DNA from: Phallusia fumigata
Lineage: Eukaryota; Chordata; Ascidiacea; Phlebobranchia; Ascidiidae
Length of the DNA: 35,345 nucleotides
Reading direction: 5' to 3'
NCBI GenBank assembly: GCA_008931825.1
Contig: QXVZ01032235.1
Location: 1-35,345, forward strand
In this document: positions 21,468 to 32,114 of the stretch, piece after piece
How positions within the stretch are numbered: position 1 is the stretch's first letter
Layout: the number at the start of each line of letters is the position of its first letter
The notes under the pieces: generated by a model
The model's database searches: none
What the model saw: only the letters and a program-made list of their open reading frames with translations
Told to the model about the DNA's origin: nothing
Program-made: the position numbers and the translations under genes

Positions 21468-21869
21468 CTATTTTCCGTTGGATGATTTTGACGTTGTTAG
21501 CAGCGCATTGTCGGTAGATGGCGTTGCACTCGCGGGTGTCTGAATAACACAACGGGGTACCTGGCTTATCATAATACTTGGGACAGTAGTGCTCGATTTT
21601 CCATCGTCAGTTGCACAGCTCGCATCGTTTTCTATTGAAGCAACATCTAAAGTCTTTGCGTCATCAGATTTAATTTCTCGACTTCGCAACTTGGCAAATG
21701 AGTTGGTGGGGTCAGGACTTTGCACACCTGGTTTGAGTTTTACTGCCAGAATGTCGTTATCGATGCTTCTGATTTTTCGTCCAACCAACGTCGAATTGTT
21801 GTTATTGCGGTTGCTTGCACCACCAACTTTTAATGGAGCCGTATTTGATGACGACGGAATCTCACTTTT
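21468..21869 (-). other. GYG1: Glycogenin alternative last exon (exon 10)
   Basis: Starts after a TTTAG acceptor in phase 0 ([17 protein letters not shown]) and stays open for 133 codons to a TAG. The encoded tail is Ser/Thr/Asn-rich and basic ([20 protein letters not shown]), with no domain I recognise. The open frame and phase match to exon 9 support it; usage is unproven. Confidence 0.65.
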
Positions 21870-24800
21870 CTAAACAATGTTACCGAAGGAAGGGTAACTG
21901 AATATTATGGGTAGTATTTAAGTATACAGAGTCTAAACTAATTGACAGCATAGCCTTCCAATTTATAAACAAAAGAAACGAAATTTATGTGCACTCCAGT
22001 GCACATACAACGTTTTCCTAATGTACAGTACTCGTTGGATCTTTCTCGGCACACCACATTACAAAATCCCTTTACAACATTTGACTTAAGAGATGTTACT
22101 GCCATTTTTTAAGGAAACAAGCAATTATTTACATTTACCGTGGCTTTGCTGTTTGCTGATCCGATAAGAACGCTGTCCAGCCTTGCTTGGATATTAGCAA
22201 AGCTGTCTTGGCCTAGGTAGTCAATGGCACCAGACTTCCAACGTTGGTGGTCGCTAAGGGTAACGGTGGAAGGTGAATCGTCCACCGCAACCTGCAACAC
22301 ATCAGTCATCATTACAAACCCACAAGACTTCGTAGCCGCAAGATTTGGTGTAGCGGTTGAGGCGAAGTCTTAAAAGCAGCAGTTCGAGGGTTCAAATCCA
22401 GATGCAGACAGAATTTAGTTTTAATTTAATGATGGGTTTAGCTCGTGACATTACAAACGCTTTAATTTGTTATTCATGCGTTCTTTGTTTTCATTAAAAC
22501 TGACCCAACGAGGGGCCGCATAAGAAACCACCAATTATTACTGCTAACAAGTTGTATTAAATTAAAAGAGAAAACATGCTTGATTTCATTCACGATGATG
22601 AAGGAACAACATAAGTGCGATGCATGGACATAAAGCAGGCGAACATAAAAGGAACTCAATTGGAACTCATGCATCGCCCTGGATACACCAGCTTAGCTTA
22701 CAAACGGTAAACATGAATTTCGATCAATAACCAATCACCACTTCATCGGTTGATGAACCTTTTGGCTGCTGAACCTGTGCAGGAGCGGGGTTTTCACTTT
22801 TCTTTTCGCTTTTTTCCGGTTCGTCACCAAGCAACACCTTGTCTAGCTTCTGCTGGATATTGGAAAAGCTGTCGACACCGGTGTAATCTATTTGCGCGTT
22901 TTGCCACTGCCGGTGATGGGCCACCTGCTGCTCTAGGGCGACCTCCTGCGGGTCGCGTTGCGGCGACTCGGGGCGCAGGAATGTCTGCGGCAAAGCGCCG
23001 GTCTGAAAGCGACATGCAAATAACCACACTGTATGAATGCGGGCCTACTGCAGTTAGCTAGCTAGATATGAATTGGTCTGTGTTAGTAGTCGGCTTTTCG
23101 GAAACAGGAAACTTCATGACCGGCGACTAAACGCTCAACAAATGAGCAAAACGTGCACTGATGAATAGAAAGATTGTTTTTACAATTAACTTGTTTTGTA
23201 ACTACCTACAGTTAGTGGAAAAAAAGTATTAGTAGAAGTGTTTAGGATGCTACACGTCTACAGTGCATGAAACTCTACTAATTTGTGCGTTTTCGACTTG
23301 TCCAACAAAGGAAGACATCATTTGTGTTCCAAACACAGTAAAAATTAGGTGCCCAAAGTGTTTTAACTGATCAAATCTGATCAAAAAAGTGCAATATGCC
23401 TATGATTTGAAAATGACTAAGCATTTTCAACAATTACCAAAGAGCAAAAAAGCTTAAACTAAAAAAGTGCCAAATAAAAAATAAAAGGGCAATTTGTGCA
23501 AAGCAAAATACTTCAAACCTAGTAACACATCACCACAAACTTCAAACCACTGCAATCTACCTCGTGTTCAATAACATTTGTACTAGGTGTGTGAAAGTGC
23601 AATGAAGGGTGTTGGGTGTTACTGGTCGAAACTTTAGGGCACACATGTTCAACCTTTTCTGAATCTTGAAACTGCTTCATAGCTTGTGTCATTTGGCGCC
23701 ACCATTGCAACAGAAAGGCTTGTTCATGAATACCTGCCAGAAAAGTAACCAATCAGTTTCAATTTTTTGGTGGGTCTAGGCCAGGGTTTCCCAAACTTTT
23801 TAGTCTTCGACCCTTTTAATTCGTTAAAAATATCCTGACCCCCTAATGTTGAACAGTGATAAACAGTTCAAAAGACATGCTGTTTTAATTTTGTGGAGGC
23901 CTTTTTCTCTGTTAGTGTAGTTTTGACTTTTTTTATTAATCAGCATATAACCCACACTATGCTTAACTAAACTTCCTACAATTTAATGGCCAGTATGTCA
24001 CATACTTTTATGACACAATGAAACTACTGAGGTCTTGAAACAAACGAAAAATACTTCACTGTCACAAGCCTGAGGCATCCTTTTCTCGCTGTTTGCAGTT
24101 ACATGCATTTTTTTATGCTTAAAGTTTGTGTTTGCATTGTTTTTAATATTTGTATGTCAAAAGTAAAAAATGAAACAAGTTTGTTAGCTCAACCACTATA
24201 ATTTTTTGTAATTGGGAGGTAGAAATGTATTTTTGTGAATTCAACGATTAACCCATAGCTCTGTAAGCAGTGTGAGTTAATTAATTTCAATTGTGTGCAT
24301 ACATGATAAACAGTAGTTTTATACTTCCCTTTTTCCTCAAAAAATAGTTTTGATGATTACTTTCTGCTAAAAGCATCTGTTTAGTTACTTTATACTGCTA
24401 AAAGCATCTTTTCAAATACGTTAAAAAAGGTTGTGAGAATAGCCAATTTTATGGTAACTATCTTAATAAATTGGTTGCAATAATCAGCTATCAGCAGAAA
24501 CTGCACTAAACCATTGGTTCTTTTTGGTATTACCTGGGCCTTCTGTTTGCTGCAGGGAATCTGTTTCCGCAGAGTACTTATGATGCCATGGCTTAACTTG
24601 ACCAAGAAAATGGACCACTTTGGTATCTTTTCCAAACCTGTGAAAACAAAGGCAGCTGTAAATATCAACAGGTCCAGATAGTTATATGACCCAATGCACA
24701 CAGGCTGATTAACATTAAAACCTATACCTGGCAAAGGCAGGAGAATATGTATATGTGGCCGTGCTATGCATGTTGTACAGGAATGACAAACGTTTTTTTT

Positions 24801-25633
24801 CATCAGAAGTCCTCCATTGGTTAAAATATGTATTAAGTAGGCCTTGATCTCCACCTTCATTAAATGTGTGTAATGAGAGAATTGAACAAAACCACTACCA
24901 CAAAAAGTCTTTGCTTTTATTCTCACCATCGAAACTTCCCTCCTCTTCAGCAAGCTTAATCAAAGCCTTATAGGTCTGGTTGGAAGGCTCATACACAAAG
25001 ACACCTGAGTTAAACATATCCGGCCAACCACAATCTGGGGCAGCTGAAAGTTCTTGATGGTCAAACAGTTCATCAATGTTGGTTAAAACCTGTCAAGCAA
25101 ATAGTAAAAGCTAACAGTGGGTAGAAATTTAACTGGATATATATTTCATACCATTGTGTCTGCATCCATAAAGACACACTTGCTGTACTGTGTTAAACTC
25201 CAACAATGTAGTTTTGTAAATGTAACACCCAATTCGGGCCGTTTTAAGAGTGCCAGGTGTGTTGCATCTTCACTATCCAGAATATTGACACAAAAAACTT
25301 GATCAAAAAACCTGTCCAACATTGCTCTGCAAACAAACACTTAGTTTTAGGCATTGCATTACACTTTTAGGACATTTTCATTATATTTTTTAGTATTTAT
25401 TATATTTTAACCTGGCCTCTGGTGAAACTTGTGGGGTGATCAATATGGTAATTTCCTTTTGCGTGCAGCAGTTTTTAAGAGACTGTGCTAACACAATTGC
25501 ACCTTGGCAGTATGTGTCATTTGTAGCCAGTGTCACAAACGCTTCTAAAATAAATCCAGTATTACAAAAATATACATAAACTCGTAAATAGTAATAATTT
25601 GTACCACTTAAAATAACACATACCTTTTGCCAT
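21468..25633 (-). CDS. GYG1: Glycogenin, glycogen-initiating glucosyltransferase
   Basis: Glycogenin (GT8 family) attaches glucose from UDP-glucose to its own Tyr and extends a short primer for glycogen synthase in the cytosol. Exons: 25624-25633, 25412-25544, 25152-25326, 24927-25089, 24728-24854, 24534-24637, 23561-23733, then C-terminal choices 22724-23002 (ends in a stop; 387 aa) or 22139-22291 plus 21468-21869 (479 aa). Visible: [19 protein letters not shown] start; [20 protein letters not shown] with Lys86 and the Mn-binding D102-x-D104; [28 protein letters not shown]; acceptor region [11 protein letters not shown] with Tyr195, the same number as the human glucosylated Tyr; [13 protein letters not shown]. 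Exon 7 begins [11 protein letters not shown]. The 10-base first exon is set by an AACAATGG start context. The C-terminal exon is duplicated (separate entries). Confidence 0.93.
22139..22291 (-). other. GYG1: Glycogenin exon 9: second copy of the synthase-binding motif
   Basis: 51 codons, phase 0 at both ends, with a clean GTGTTGCAG acceptor and an ACG|GTAAAT donor. It encodes [20 protein letters not shown] then [12 protein letters not shown], the same motif as exon 8 at about half identity. It has no stop, so it must continue into exon 10. Confidence 0.82.
22333..22405 (+). repeat. tRNA-derived element (A and B box), pseudogene or SINE head
   Basis: TGGTGTAGCGG (22346-22356) resembles a Pol III A box and GGTTCAAATCC (22389-22399) a B box; the gap of 32 bases is normal for tRNA. 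The arms around the B box do not pair well, so it is not a functional tRNA gene. It lies in the intron between glycogenin exons 8 and 9. Confidence 0.6.
22724..23002 (-). other. GYG1: Glycogenin exon 8: first glycogen-synthase-binding tail
   Basis: Encodes the family C-terminal motif ([18 protein letters not shown] then [13 protein letters not shown]), which docks glycogen synthase. It then runs through a charged, Pro/Gln-rich tail to a TGA at 22724-22726. An internal donor CAG|GTTCAG after 22775 is in phase 0 and could skip the stop and join exon 9 in frame. Confidence 0.85.
23734..24533. other. Glycogenin intron 6 (800 bases) with repeat
   Basis: The largest glycogenin intron. It holds the second hAT-like repeat copy near 23782; the rest is A+T-rich without a recognisable exon. 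Flanking exons join in phase 1 (GPG|IHEQAF). Confidence 0.6.
23782..23900 (+). mobile_element. Repeat with hAT-like end, copy 2
   Basis: CAGGGTTTCCCAAACTTTTT followed by GACCCTTTTAATTCG, then CAGTTCAAAAGACATGC, in the same order as 1143-1250. Both copies lie in introns in the same orientation. No transposase frame. Confidence 0.5.
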
Positions 25634-27083
25634 TGTTGCAGTCGAAAATTTGTTTTCATACACTCAAAAAACTTCTAATAATAACCAAATAAAAGTATAA
25701 ATCTAGTTTCACAACTAGCCTACTTTACTTAACGTTTAAACAGAACACCAGGCCTGCAAAAACGTGGTTTGTTAAAAAGCACACGAAATTCTTATCAGCG
25801 CATCACGTACATTCCATACTGCTACATGAGTCTACACATGCTAGTTACCGCGACAGCTGCATTGCATCACGTAGTGCCGGCTAAGTAAGCACCCGGCATA
25901 AAACCGCCCCCAACCTTTTCTGCAAATCAGCGAACACATGACGCAGTCACGCGTGACCAAGCATGTTTAGCAACTATTTGACGTGTTAAACATGCTATCT
26001 ATGACATTCACCTGATTTTTTGACAGGCAAAAAGTGCTTTAATTCGTAAAAAATACGCAACACCTAAACACATTAAGAGTTGCATCTTTAGTTGGAATAA
26101 GATGCCTAAATCTGCCTATGGAAACTGAAAAGTTAAAAGCTTTTTTGCAGCAAAGATTGGTATCATTCATATGCACCTAAAAACGTATCAACACGAGCCA
26201 CAAAGTTTTCACTGACACTTCTTGTTTGGCGTAAGTTGCGAACTAGGTTATTTTTAACTGCAAATCAAATCAGGGACTGCCTAAAGGCTACTGCGAACAC
26301 ACGCACGCAAACATACAGCTAAGGTTTTGTTGTTTTATTGTTAGGTCCGACTGCAACGCAACAAAAGCTTGAGCAAAAACAGTTTCCTTTCAAACAGATA
26401 CGTCACACCTGAATGACGTAATGTGCTTTGAGGTGCTGTGTTTTGTGTATGTCGCAGAAGCCAGTTTCATCAGACGTAAAAATGAGACAACTTGAACTAG
26501 ATGATCGATTTTAGGTTTGACTGATGTTGGTATGGGAAAAACGTGCATATTGAGCGGCCTGACACCAAGCAAATGTATTTATGTAGTGCTTCGAGCGCGT
26601 ACGAAGAATGTTAAGTGTAAAAGAAGGGGAGAACAGCAACAAAGAAGTAAAGATTTGCTTCATACAAGCGACTGCGCTACGTCAAAAAAACACAACACTG
26701 CTAAAAACGGCGCCGCGCTACCTCACAATGGGTAATATGGTCAAACAAGCGCAAATGAAGAAGCCGAGCAACATGAAGCGCTGTACACAAAAATATATAA
26801 GCCTGGGTTTGCTCTTTGGCTACATGCATATTGGGGCGTATTGCAATAGCTCAACGAGAAACGTTCACTTTTTGATTCGCTATCAATCATCCCGGGGCAA
26901 GAGTAGTGGCAGCCACAATTCAGCTGCTGATGTACAAAAAACGAAAGTGGCGAAAAATGTTTGTTGTGGGGGTAGACAAAAACGAACGTGGTAGTTGAAA
27001 TGTAAAATCACGTAAAACTTTTCGAACATTCGTATCGTACAAGCGGCAACATTACGACGTGGGTCCCTAATCTAATTGTGACG
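25634..27083. other. Intergenic region upstream of glycogenin, downstream of DOCK
   Basis: Contains the glycogenin promoter (right of 25633) and the DOCK 3' end. A 128-codon plus-strand open frame (26608-26994) and shorter ones have no recognisable domain. No gene supported. Confidence 0.5.
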
Positions 27084-27236
27084 TTACACAACTGATGCAT
27101 CAGACACTGAACCACCGAGAAATCTCTTGGGGGTTGTACTATGGTTGTTGCTGCTACTGATTGAAGTGAGAACTTGATCTATCTCAAATCCACCGGCCGT
27201 AGAAACGCTTATAGAGTCGTCGTCGTCATGCAAAAG
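27084..27236 (-). other. DOCK last exon with PDZ-ligand-like C-terminus
   Basis: 50 codons plus TAA, phase 0, after a CTTGCACAG acceptor. An acidic start (LLHDDDDS) leads to a Ser/Thr/Asn-rich tail and the terminus SVV, a class I PDZ ligand pattern (S-x-hydrophobic). Vertebrate DOCK7 also ends in a Ser-rich ...SVV. Confidence 0.75.
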
Positions 27237-30200
27237 CTGTGCAAGTATTATAAATCATGTTAATTTATAAGACTTGGCTTTAATTTCAAACCGCAACACA
27301 TTGAAATAGCAGAACAAAGTTTATTTAAACGACCTTACCACCCAGCGGCTGACCTTTTGAAAGGCGCAAATAATGTAGTAAACAATTTCAAGATATCATA
27401 TTTTAGTTGTTGCTTCAACCAGCGTTGTATCATTTTATCTGCACTGTTAACAAAATTAACCATATTTCTAAAACAAATTTGAATTTTGGTACTTGTTCGT
27501 GTAGAATTTGTGACAGTTCTCCTGCCATGGCGACGTAACAGGTTTGTAGAGATTCGTGGTAAACCTGTTGATTGGCCGTCACCATTTGCTCATTAATATC
27601 CAGTGCTCGACCACATAAGTCCACAAATCTCCTGCAATGAAAAATCAAAATACTGTTCGGTGTACAGAATCAACATAAGAACCGTTGTAAACCAAAAATA
27701 TGGTTTTAACGAGTTGTCAAGTGTAACATCACACAGAAATTTTTTGTTAACTTTACTGTCATGCGAACGCAATNCTTGAATGTACGCAAACTTCGGGTCA
27801 AGATCTTTGCGGTTCACCTGTTGAGAATACAAACTTGCAGTTAATCTTCCGGCAGTGGGCGTTATAGAGTCTCAAAGAGGTTTCAATACTAAACTAGAAG
27901 GGTGGCTTCTACCACATTGCCATTTCACATACACTTAAAACTCATTAAAAATGATAAATATTCACTATGCTTTTTCAAACTAGTATCCCAGTTACTTTGA
28001 CTTATTATTGTTTCGGGCAGAAACGTCCTATAGTTCTCCACGCACGTATAGTTGTTGATAAGTTTTTTAATGTCAAATAACAGCGAATGGCTCCTGAGGC
28101 TAGAGTGGCAAACAGAGTAATCTACAAACGGTCAATTTAATATCTATTTCAACACAATTTATATTTTTGACCCATATCAAGGGGCTAATGGGCCTATGAA
28201 AGGTTCAATAAAATCCCTCAGGCAATTCATGACGAAATTGCGAGGACAGTTTGCAGAGGTGCAATCAGAGTAAAAACAATATGTACTCCTTACAGGAAGG
28301 CACCCACAAACATACCACCAGTACACGTATTACAAATGTAGATCCGCTTTGTCATTTACTGGCAGTAGTAAAATCAACAAGCACTACTTAATGTAGAAGA
28401 CTTCTAAATTATTTAAAGCACATACACACACCCTATACCAAGCATATCGAAACATTAATATTCAGCGAATTGGCGTTTGCATACCTTGCCAGACTCTTGT
28501 ATAAGTTTAATGTTGTCATTTCCATATTTCTTGCCATACATTTGTTGTAACCGATGAGAGATCTCCGACAATTGTGTCAATTTTGGTTCCTGAATAAAAC
28601 ATAATAATTTTTGTAATTTTTGAAAATTAAAAATAATTTTTGTTTTGAATATGCGGAAGAGATGCGAATGGCTTTATTGTACCAACCTCTTGACAAAGTG
28701 AATTTTTTTGCAATAGTCACGTATTTCACCTTGTAAATGTATTGTTTTCCGTCCTCCTCTTCAAAGAAGTTTTGGCCGTACAAAGCAACACGGAAATATG
28801 TTCCAAGTAACCTCTTCCCATTCCGGTTCACCTCTGTGACTTTCTCGTATCCGCTTTTCAACGTCCCGTAAATGTCGATTAGCGCCTGTTAAAATGCGGA
28901 AAAAAAGTCTTTTTCATCTGTCATCAGAATTAAAACGCCCCTAAAAGTCATCACCCACAATAATTCAAGTGGTGACGTGAGAAAAGGTCAGTTGGTTTTG
29001 GAGTAACATTGCCATTGAATGCAAATTTAAAAGTAATTAGGAAAATCATCTGTACGATACTTAAGCTTATTTTTGTTACATTACGAACTAAAACGTGTTA
29101 AGCACTTACAGACAGCAATTGCCCAACAAATCCCGATGTATTTAACAGTAGAAGCTTTGAGATTGCGTTATTTACCTGAAAATCTCTACGTTTTTCATAA
29201 TATGGTATTATCATGTTGTAAATATGAACCATCAGTTCGTATCTCTCAGCTTTTTGTAGATGATCAACGCAGTTGGTAAGCATCATCGTAAGTACATCCT
29301 GTAAAGCGACAGTTTTGTCACTAGTTTAAACCAAACCCAAAAGATGTAAAACATACTTTTGCCACGTAAACTTATTGGTCTTCGATGAATTTAACATTTT
29401 ATTTCGTTGCGGAATTAAATAAGAGTAACAGTTTTACTAAATGGCGTTATAAATACTTGCTAACATTCAAATGTTAAATTTCGAGTATAACAGGTGGTTT
29501 CGTTTTTTTGGTTCTTTTCGGTTTCATGGCAATTTGCACAGGATTGAGAATTCCTATTTGTCTGGGCAAGGTTGAGTTTAAAAGAGACATTCGAATCGCA
29601 AGCTATACAGTTTTTTGTCAAGTACCTCATCGTACTGCACGTCTTGCATCCCAACATCCTCCTTCAACGCCGACTCCTCCTTTTCGACGTTCGGGGAAAC
29701 CGCTCGGAAAGCTGAACAACCTTTGCTCACGACACCTGGTGGACAAAATATATCAATCAAAACATTTTATGCGCTGAACATTTTGTCATTTTTCCTTGCA
29801 ACGACTGGAAAATTCGTTTAAACGGTCTTGGTGCATTGAAACGTTACAAATTACTTCGACATGTCGTTCGCACTAATCGCAGGAAATTACTTGTAACATC
29901 ATGCCTTGCAACCGTTTGCCGTCCAGATTATCTTACCCGGCAGATTGCCCATGTCCTAGTTACATACAAGGTATAACTGAGGTATGGCTGAACACATGCA
30001 ACCAAAAATACATGATTTGTAAAAAAACAGTAAACAATTAGTTGCTCTATTGGAAAAATTTCATCCGCTAACTAACTCATTTAATACAAACCAAACTTCA
30101 CACTTGACCTCAAAATCATGTGAATTACAAATGCATTCATATGCATGTTTGTAACACTATAAATAGGCATTTCGAAAGTCGTTCATGATTAGGTGTGTTA

Positions 30201-32114
30201 AAGGACCAGCAAACAACTAAGCAACTCTGGCTCATAGGCATTGGTAGCTCAAACCGAGTATAAATCACCGTATGCATCCTGCTTGTAATGTTTTTCTTGA
30301 CCAGCAAGAAAACATATCTCAAATTTTCGGAAGGAATAACTTCCAAATGCTTTGAAAAAGAGCCAAGAATGTCAAACCAGGACAGACCCCAAATCATGCA
30401 AAATCAAAATTGACGATAAATTTCAACTGTCAAACATCATGACCGAACATTAAAGCAATCAATCAATCTTCGATTTTCATTTCTTCTAATTATGGAATGC
30501 AATTGCATCGGACCAACAGAAAATGTCGCAATGTCTCACTGAGTTCAAAAACACTATCCGAATGTCGCGCTTCACTTTCAGCAGCGTTATCAGCGTCCAC
30601 GTCGGAGGAAGTTCCAAATACGCGGGAAATAAAAGCCGTCGAGAGACCAGAGTAAATCGAAGATGGCGTGTTCGTCTGATTTGCCTTTTCTATCAGCCGT
30701 AATAAAACATTGCCCAGCTTGTGCGGTTGGTGTAACCATTACAATGCTATCATTGTTTGACTACGTTAAAAGCCACTTTTCCCAGTGGCTTTTAAAATGG
30801 GAAATTGAAAAGATTTCTTGAAGTGTATATTATCCCTATAGTCAAGAAACAGGACATTACGAAGTTTTCCAAAAACGTTTGAATAATTGGGCCAAAAGGC
30901 TACTGTCAGTGCTGTTGCTTGTGATAAAACGCAAAAATGATTTACGTTTATGATTCTGCCCAAATCATGTATGTTTATGAGTTTATTGTGTCAAAACGCC
31001 AAGATTATCTATGTTTACGAGTCTTTACTGTTCATGGTTTGTTTATTGTGTCAAACGCCAAGATTATCTATGTTTACGAGTCTTAACTGTTCATGGTTAT
31101 TTGAAGAATACACTGAAAGAAAGTGTGAATTCGAAGCGAATTGACTACCCCAAAAAACTTCATTGACAATCAATTCAGCTATATGTCTACAACAACAAAT
31201 AGCCGGTGGGTGTCCACATGCAAAGTAAAGTCGCCTATCTATGATTTAGTACACCCAGTGACGTCATCTGGTCAAAATGGCCTGAGATGCGTTATTTGGC
31301 GTTTTACAGCTGTCATGAGGGGTATGAATAATTCAATGGCGACAGTTTAACGACAAAATCGCTTTACCTTTTCTCTTGAGGTATTCCGCGACCAAAGCGG
31401 CAATGTGGACGTAGCACATAGCNCATGAGGGGTATGAATAATTCAATGGCGACAGTTTAACGACAAAATCGCTTTACCTTTTCTCTTGAGGTATTCCGCG
31501 ACCAAAGCGGCAATGTGGACGTAGCACATAGCAGCCTGAAACAACACAAAAATAGTTGATAAAAATGCAAAGTCACAATCGGATCGGATGCGCGTATCAC
31601 GCTTCTCTGTTAGGTTATGAAATCGCGTTATTTGAAAATTCAAATGTCGCTTTCCGGCAGCATTCAAATCCGTGACAGACATATTTATTGTCCACTTTAA
31701 TCATTGCAGCGCCTTTCGAGGAAAAAAATGACATGTCGTGTAGGGCAATGCAACAAGCCGACCATTGTGCGTGCAGAAACCATGTCATCGTTTTCATGTG
31801 ACCAACATTTCGAGGTGAGCGACAAAAAAACAACAAAACGTTTGGCGGCTTGAAGTGGCCAAGCGATTGCGCAGTTATTAAAACCGCAACACACAAACCT
31901 CTGAGTAATTGCCGTTTTTCTCGTGCGCGCGAGCCATGGACTCGAGCCAGGTTTTGCGCAGTTCCGGGGTTGCGGCGTATGACTTGGCGAGGCTGCACTG
32001 CAAGTCCACAAGCATCTCTTGATCGTCCTTGTGTTCTTTCATTGCTGCTGTTGCCATGAGGACGGTCCGAATTTTCTTGGTCAGGTCTTTCACCTCCATC
32101 GGGTACGAGGTGCT
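27084..32114 (-). CDS. DOCK-C family (DOCK6/7/8-like) Rac/Cdc42 exchange factor, DHR-2 half
   Basis: DOCK-C proteins activate Rac1 and Cdc42 through their DHR-2 domain. Exons seen: 31899-32114, 31478-31535, 29626-29735, 29176-29298, 28730-28885, 28485-28589, 27775-27817 (cut by an N), 27493-27631, 27084-27236. Phases agree at every junction except across the gap. In order they encode QMKEH-like [120 protein letters not shown]; then [20 protein letters not shown] and the tail ending SDASVV. The C-subfamily is assigned from [13 protein letters not shown] and EDVGMQDV. The 5' half (DHR-1 and N-terminus) is not in the window, and about 150 residues of DHR-2 lobes B/C are missing at N 27774. Confidence 0.88.
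27774..27774. other. Assembly gap inside a DOCK exon
   Basis: The single N follows codons [14 protein letters not shown] on the minus strand. Sequence beyond it is intronic and the next exon resumes at [10 protein letters not shown]. No flanking duplication occurs here, unlike the other four Ns, so this one hides real missing sequence. Confidence 0.85.
30766..30795. repeat. Perfect 12-base inverted repeat with 6-base loop
   Basis: TTAAAAGCCACT (30766-30777), loop TTTCCC, then AGTGGCTTTTAA (30784-30795). It does not match the histone 3' stem-loop sequence. Confidence 0.8.
30981..31099. repeat. Two-copy 60-base tandem repeat
   Basis: Units 30981-31040 and 31041-31099 differ by one indel and about two substitutions. 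A partial third unit (ATGTATGTTTATGAG) precedes them. No coding potential. Confidence 0.85.
31314..31532. repeat. 109-base identical duplication around a single N (31423)
   Basis: 31314-31422 and 31424-31532 are identical by eye and abut the N. The left copy contains a truncated copy (31368-31422) of the DOCK exon 31478-31535 without its acceptor. This is a contig-end overlap left unmerged. Confidence 0.9.

Larger units (their letters stand above)
29736..31477. other. DOCK intron (1,742 bases) with repeats
   Basis: The longest intron in the window. It contains a 24-base perfect hairpin (30766-30795), a 60-base tandem repeat (30981-31099) and the left copy of an N-junction duplication (31314-31422). 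No exon is missing: the flanking exons join as KRK(G)VVSKG in phase 1. Confidence 0.7.

Noticed and set aside
22333..22405. Functional tRNA gene
   Set aside because: B box is good but the T and acceptor arms do not pair, so a pseudogene or SINE head is more likely.
24390..24953. 187-codon minus-strand open frame
   Set aside because: Runs through glycogenin exons 5 and 6 and their introns in a different frame; the real frame shows the glycogenin motifs.
26608..26994. 128-codon plus-strand open frame upstream of glycogenin
   Set aside because: Low-complexity basic sequence without recognisable motif; frames of this length can arise by chance in 1.4 kb of intergenic DNA.
30766..30795. Histone mRNA 3' stem-loop
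   Set aside because: Stem and loop sequence differ from the conserved histone element and no histone gene is nearby.
31259..31266. Perfect TGACGTCA (CRE)
   Set aside because: Inside a long intron; an 8-base site is expected by chance in a window of this size about once in two.
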